Below, piece by piece: positions 60,845 to 64,000 of a stretch of DNA of 64,000 nt; within the stretch, counting starts at the first letter, position 1, and each line of letters starts with the position of its first letter. The notes below the pieces were generated by a model. That model did not search any database and was not told the origin of the DNA. It worked only from the letters and a program-made list of their open reading frames with translations. The position numbers and the translations under genes are program-made. The stretch lies in NCBI GenBank assembly GCA_035628135.1, contig DASPKM010000010.1, positions 496,001 to 560,000 on the forward strand, given 5' to 3'. Source of the stretch: DASPKM01 sp035628135 (GTDB taxonomy: Bacteria; Bacteroidota; Bacteroidia; Chitinophagales; Chitinophagaceae).

Positions 60845-61437
60845 TGGGATTCCTTTAAACCTTCAACTAAAAATTTCACCATATTCTCCTCCATATCTCT
60901 TTCCGATATGGTCTTGCGCGAACGTTGCCACGACTCGATACCACTGATGGCCGATAATATAGTAAGCACGGCCACATAAGGTTCTATTTGTTTTATTTCG
61001 CCTGCTTGTATGCCTTGTTCTATGATTGCGCCCAGGCGTTTGCGGTAATGGCGGCGCTGGTTCAGGAAATTCGACAGGTAAGGTTCGGGCAGGTGCCGCC
61101 ATTCATGGTCCGAGATGTAAATGCTTTCATATTCATCCAGCATCATGCGGATATGAAAGCGGATGAGGATTTCCATTTTACCGATAGCGCTCGACTGGCT
61201 GGCCTCTACCTGCTCCAAGTGCGAGATGAACTGGTTGGCTACTTTAAAACAGATCTCCTGTAAAATTTCCGATTTGGATTGAATGTGGTTGTACAGGCTG
61301 GCGGCTTCCACGCCAACGTGCTCTGCCAGGTCGCGCATGGAGGAGGCGGCAAAGCCTTTTTCCAAGAACAGCTGTGTGGCTTTTTCGATAATTACCTCTT
61401 TGCGGGTACCGTTTTTTCCGCTTTTGATCTTAGCCAT
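60841..61437 (-). CDS. TetR/AcrR family regulator of the paa genes
   Basis: 198 residues from ATG 61437 (MAKIKSGKNG); the TTG at 61449 lies inside the -7 box and is rejected. The N-terminal HTH has KATQLFLEKGFAASSMRDLAEHVGVEAASLYNHIQSK. The C-terminal ligand domain is all-helical. The stop overlaps the paaE start (ATGA). Placement and the two palindromes indicate an autoregulated repressor of phenylacetate catabolism, analogous to PaaR, probably released by phenylacetyl-CoA. The ligand is inferred from the pathway. Confidence 0.87.
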   Translation of the reverse strand: MAKIKSGKNGTRKEVIIEKATQLFLEKGFAASSMRDLAEHVGVEAASLYNHIQSKSEILQEICFKVANQFISHLEQVEASQSSAIGKMEILIRFHIRMMLDEYESIYISDHEWRHLPEPYLSNFLNQRRHYRKRLGAIIEQGIQAGEIKQIEPYVAVLTILSAISGIESWQRSRKTISERDMEENMVKFLVEGLKESQ

Positions 61438-61446
61438 AAGGGATGT

Positions 61447-61480
61447 CAAAGATAATGATATTTACTAACAGGCGTTAGTA
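61447..61480 (-). promoter_or_regulatory. tetR-paaE promoter with operator
   Basis: The -7 box TATCTTTG (minus; 61447-61454) is exact. Upstream TACTAAC-AGGC-GTTAGTA (61463-61480) has perfect 7-bp arms. The start would fall near 61440, so the mRNA leader before ATG 61437 is only a few nucleotides. Further half-sites (GTTAGTAT at 61563-61570 and GCTAA-N7-TTAGC at 61518-61534) lie upstream. Confidence 0.72.
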
Positions 61481-61605
61481 TTGGCAGGGGATATTTTCCA
61501 CTATTTTTTGCAACTATGCTAAATGGGCGTTAGCCTTTTAAAATTTATAAAATCGAGGGGGTGTTAGTATGGGGCAGGCCGCTCAATTTTCTTTGTAGAA
61601 ATTAG

Positions 61606-62031
61606 TTACGCGCTAATATTGGGGGAGTGACAATCCTTCCAGTATTCAATAATGTTCTTTATAATCCGGGATATTTCCCCATAACTGGATGGTTTGGTAA
61701 AGAACCCTTGAATTGATTTAGAATATGCATCAATAATACTTTTTTGATCCGCACTGGTGGTAAAAAACAAATACGGAATGCATTTCAGCTTTAATTCTTC
61801 GTTGTTATGGATTTTTTCCCTCAGTTTAATGCCGTCCAGTCTTGGTAAATTAATATCAGAAAGAATCAGGAAGGGCGATTCTGTAAAACGCATCAGGTAT
61901 TCGAGCGCCTCTTCGCCATCGCCGAAAAATATGATTTTATTTGGGTAGCCAAGTTCTGTGAATACGGAATGAAGAAGGGCCTGGTCATCTGCGTCGTCCT
62001 CGATCACTATAATAGGGCCGTTTTTATTCAT
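61606..62031 (-). CDS. Single-domain response regulator
   Basis: 141 residues, receiver domain only. IVIEDDADDQALLHSVF holds the acidic pocket, Asp59 in LILSDINLP is the phosphorylation site, Thr in LFFTTSADQ and Lys113 in FFTKPSS complete it. No output domain follows, so it acts by protein contact, like CheY or Spo0F-type regulators. No histidine kinase is in the window. It runs in the paa direction, but the operator-containing gap of about 170 bp argues against a link. Confidence 0.9.
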   Translation of the reverse strand: MNKNGPIIVIEDDADDQALLHSVFTELGYPNKIIFFGDGEEALEYLMRFTESPFLILSDINLPRLDGIKLREKIHNNEELKLKCIPYLFFTTSADQKSIIDAYSKSIQGFFTKPSSYGEISRIIKNIIEYWKDCHSPNISA

Positions 62032-62254
62032 AGTTTATAGTATCATGCAATGTACCATTTAATATTTAGTAAGGCTATAAATGCGGCGGGGGCCTACGCC
62101 ATTGAATACCAACTATATAGTTTTTGGGGCGCAGCTTTGGTCATTATATGCGGTTGCCTTATTTTTTTACTAATACGCCCCGGCATTTCATTACCGGCAT
62201 TTTTATTATAGGTTTGCACGCTGAAATTAAACAGCACAAAATCATACATCCAAC

Positions 62255-63178
62255 ATGTCTTTAATCGTAGTAGGATCCATGGCCTTCGACGCCATTGAAA
62301 CACCCTTTGGAAAAAGCAACAAGATCATCGGTGGCGCGGCCACTTATATCGCCTGGAGCGCCTCTAATTTCTACCAGCCCATTAAGCAAATTTCGGTGGT
62401 GGGCGGCGACTTCCCGCAGGAAGAGCTGGACCAGCTCCAGGAAAGGGGAGTTGACCTGGAAGGCGTTCAGATAAAGCCCGATGAAAAAAGCTTCTTCTGG
62501 TCGGGCCGCTACCACCTGGACATGAATACCCGCGACACCCTCGATACGCAATTGAATGTGCTGGGCAGCTTTCAACCCGTTGTGCCCGACAGCTACCAGG
62601 ACGCCGAGTTTGTAATGCTGGGCAACCTGCTGCCCGCGGTACAACTGAGCGTGATAGATCAAATGAAAAAACGGCCCAGGCTGATCGTAATGGACACCAT
62701 GAATTTTTGGATGGAGACAGCCATGGCAGACCTGGAAAAAGTATTGAAAAGGGTTGATGTATTAATGGTGAACGATAGCGAGGCCCGCCAGCTAAGCGCG
62801 CAGTTTTCCTTGGTAAAAGCAGCCCGTGAAATCATGAAAATGGGCCCTAAATATCTCATCATTAAAAAAGGAGAACACGGCGCGTTGTTGTTCCATCAAA
62901 ACAATGTGTTCTTTGCGCCGGCACTGCCGTTGGAAGAAGTGTTCGATCCCACTGGCGCTGGTGACACGTTTGCCGGCGGATTTATTGGTCATCTTGCAAG
63001 GACGCGGGACATTTCTTTCGAGAATATGAAGTCTGCTATCATTGTTGGTTCCGCCATGGCTTCATTCTGTGTAGAAAAGTTTGGCACCACCCGCCTAAAG
63101 GAAATCGGCCGCGAAGATATCGAAGAGCGTATCCAGCAGTTCAGGGACCTCGTAAACTTCGATATACAATTGGCGTAG
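62255..63178 (+). CDS. PfkB family carbohydrate/nucleoside kinase
   Basis: 307 residues. The N-terminal glycine region (GSMAFDAIETPFGK ... IIGGAATYIAWSASNF) and C-terminal signature VFDPTGAGDTFAGGFIGH with the catalytic Asp mark the ribokinase/PfkB fold. The LIVMDTMNFWME and VLMVNDSEARQLS blocks are typical. It phosphorylates a sugar, nucleoside or related alcohol with ATP; the substrate is not evident. A terminator follows 100 bp after the stop. Confidence 0.9.
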   Translation: MSLIVVGSMAFDAIETPFGKSNKIIGGAATYIAWSASNFYQPIKQISVVGGDFPQEELDQLQERGVDLEGVQIKPDEKSFFWSGRYHLDMNTRDTLDTQLNVLGSFQPVVPDSYQDAEFVMLGNLLPAVQLSVIDQMKKRPRLIVMDTMNFWMETAMADLEKVLKRVDVLMVNDSEARQLSAQFSLVKAAREIMKMGPKYLIIKKGEHGALLFHQNNVFFAPALPLEEVFDPTGAGDTFAGGFIGHLARTRDISFENMKSAIIVGSAMASFCVEKFGTTRLKEIGREDIEERIQQFRDLVNFDIQLA

Positions 63179-63280
63179 ACGCCTATCGGCGCGTAACCGA
63201 ATAAAAGATGTACGATCAACGATGGAAGAACGTAACATAAACGTAGGATAAGACCGAGATCCCGACTGTACTACGCATCA

Positions 63281-63308
63281 GCTTGCCCAAACACTGGCAG
63301 GCTTTTTT
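63281..63308 (+). terminator. Terminator after the PfkB kinase gene
   Basis: GCTTGCC/GGCAGGC (one G.T pair, 8-nt loop) followed by T6 at the end of the 164-bp gap. It lies 103 bp after the stop, so a longish 3' UTR or small RNA precedes it. Confidence 0.7.
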
Positions 63309-63342
63309 CATGCAGCTATCTTATCATTAAAACTTCTTTACC

Positions 63343-64000
63343 ATGCTTTGGAGAGGTAGACGCGAAAGCTCCAATGTGGACGACCGCAGGGGCGTATCAG
63401 CCGGCGGATTGGCCGTAGGCGGCGGCGTAATCGGCGCTATCATTTTAGTACTCAACTTTTTATTGGGCGGTGGCGACGCATCGCAGTTGCCCCAGCAACT
63501 ACCTGCCCAAAGCACAGAACTGTCACCTCAGGAACAGGCCGCGGAAGACGAACGGGCCAGCTTTGTAAAAGTGGTGCTGGCCGATACCGAAGATGTGTGG
63601 AATGAACTGTTCCGCACCCAGGGTTCAGATTATCCCGAGCCCACGCTGGTATTGTTCCGCAATACCGTTCAATCCGGCTGCGGCTACGCAAGCGCACAAT
63701 CAGGCCCGTTCTATTGTCCCGGCGATCAGCAATTGTATATCGACCTTTCCTTTTACCAGGATTTACAAGACCGCTTCCAGGCGCCCGGAGATTTTGCAAT
63801 GGCCTATGTGGTAGCGCACGAAGTAGGCCACCACATACAAACCGTTAACGGCACTTCGCGCAAGATGGCGCAACTGCGCCAGCAGGTAAGCCCGGAAGAG
63901 TATAATAAATATTCGGTGATGATGGAATTACAGGCCGATTTCCTGGCGGGCGTGTGGGCCCACCACGCACAACGGCTAAAAAACGTATTAGAACAGGGCG
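63343..64000 (+). CDS. Neutral zinc metallopeptidase, YpfJ-like (3' partial)
   Basis: About 219 residues are visible before the window edge; the frame is still open. It starts MLWRGRRESSNVDDRRG, followed by a membrane segment (GGGVIGAIILVLNFLLGGG) and a Gln/Pro-rich linker. The zinc motif HEVGHH is at about residues 159-164, with a preceding FYCPGDQQLYIDLSFYQDL and a later MELQADFLAGVW holding the third ligand Glu. This fits the neutral zinc metallopeptidase (YpfJ/UPF) family, membrane-anchored, with unknown substrates. Confidence 0.9.
   Translation, partial: MLWRGRRESSNVDDRRGVSAGGLAVGGGVIGAIILVLNFLLGGGDASQLPQQLPAQSTELSPQEQAAEDERASFVKVVLADTEDVWNELFRTQGSDYPEPTLVLFRNTVQSGCGYASAQSGPFYCPGDQQLYIDLSFYQDLQDRFQAPGDFAMAYVVAHEVGHHIQTVNGTSRKMAQLRQQVSPEEYNKYSVMMELQADFLAGVWAHHAQRLKNVLEQG

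Noticed and set aside
62094..62303. Small minus frame before the PfkB gene
   Set aside because: It overlaps the PfkB start and has no coding character; the 223-bp spacer holds only a short CCGGCATTT direct repeat.
1..64000. tRNA and rRNA genes, integrases or transposases
   Set aside because: None was recognised on reading both strands; gene content and codon use look uniformly chromosomal.

Overview
The window looks like a chromosomal segment of a Bacteroidota species, most likely family Chitinophagaceae (an inference). Supporting signs are two SusC/SusD pairs, a C-terminal type IX secretion sorting domain, a MetH split into two genes, a tiny THX ribosomal protein, and repeated matches to the Bacteroidota promoter (-33 TTG/TTTG, -7 TAnnTTTG). 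I saw no rRNA, tRNA, CRISPR array, transposase or phage gene.

Layout. 1-6.0 kb: split methionine synthase (first gene cut by the window edge), a LOG-family protein, exonuclease III, a DUF4286 protein, HU and THX. 6.0-10.5 kb (minus): rplM-rpsI-rpsB-tsf, a terminator, then pyrH-pdxH. 10.5-12.1 kb: HD-domain protein and a membrane-anchored SRPBCC-like protein. 12.1-35.0 kb (all minus): a large glycan-uptake region. Its starch part runs SusC-SusD-DUF5004 lipoprotein-secreted protein-SusE/F-like protein-GH13 amylase, with a Nudix/NrtR-type regulator upstream. A second SusC/SusD pair is followed by two very large FG-GAP/ASPIC lipoproteins. 35-54.7 kb: mixed chromosomal genes (ligA, NUMOD4/HNH protein, patatin, asd, lamin-tail protein, NlpE-like protein, DJ-1, OmpA, DPP7-type peptidase, GH18, obg, several lipoproteins). 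54.8-61.4 kb (minus): phenylacetate catabolism, tetR-paaE then paaA-B-C-D-G-I-Y. 61.6-64 kb: an orphan response regulator, a PfkB kinase and a zinc metallopeptidase cut by the right edge.

How the parts work together. The starch locus encodes outer-membrane capture and import (SusC/D/E), a secreted amylase and a probable sugar-responsive repressor. The paa genes encode the phenylacetyl-CoA epoxidase and its next steps. Two copies of a TACTAAC-N4-GTTAGTA palindrome lie in the promoters of tetR-paaE and paaA, so one TetR repressor probably controls both units. paaK, paaF, paaH, paaJ and paaZ are not in this window.

The most unusual structure is a four-helix-bundle (23S-IVS-type) gene flanked by AT-rich inverted repeats, lodged between paaA and paaB. 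The same repeat arms, without a gene, occur next to asd. Other candidates are a structured RNA at 43.35-43.56 kb, three hairpins before HU, a nested hairpin between the SusE-like and amylase genes, and an orphan terminator plus a perfect 13-bp inverted repeat near 41.0 kb.
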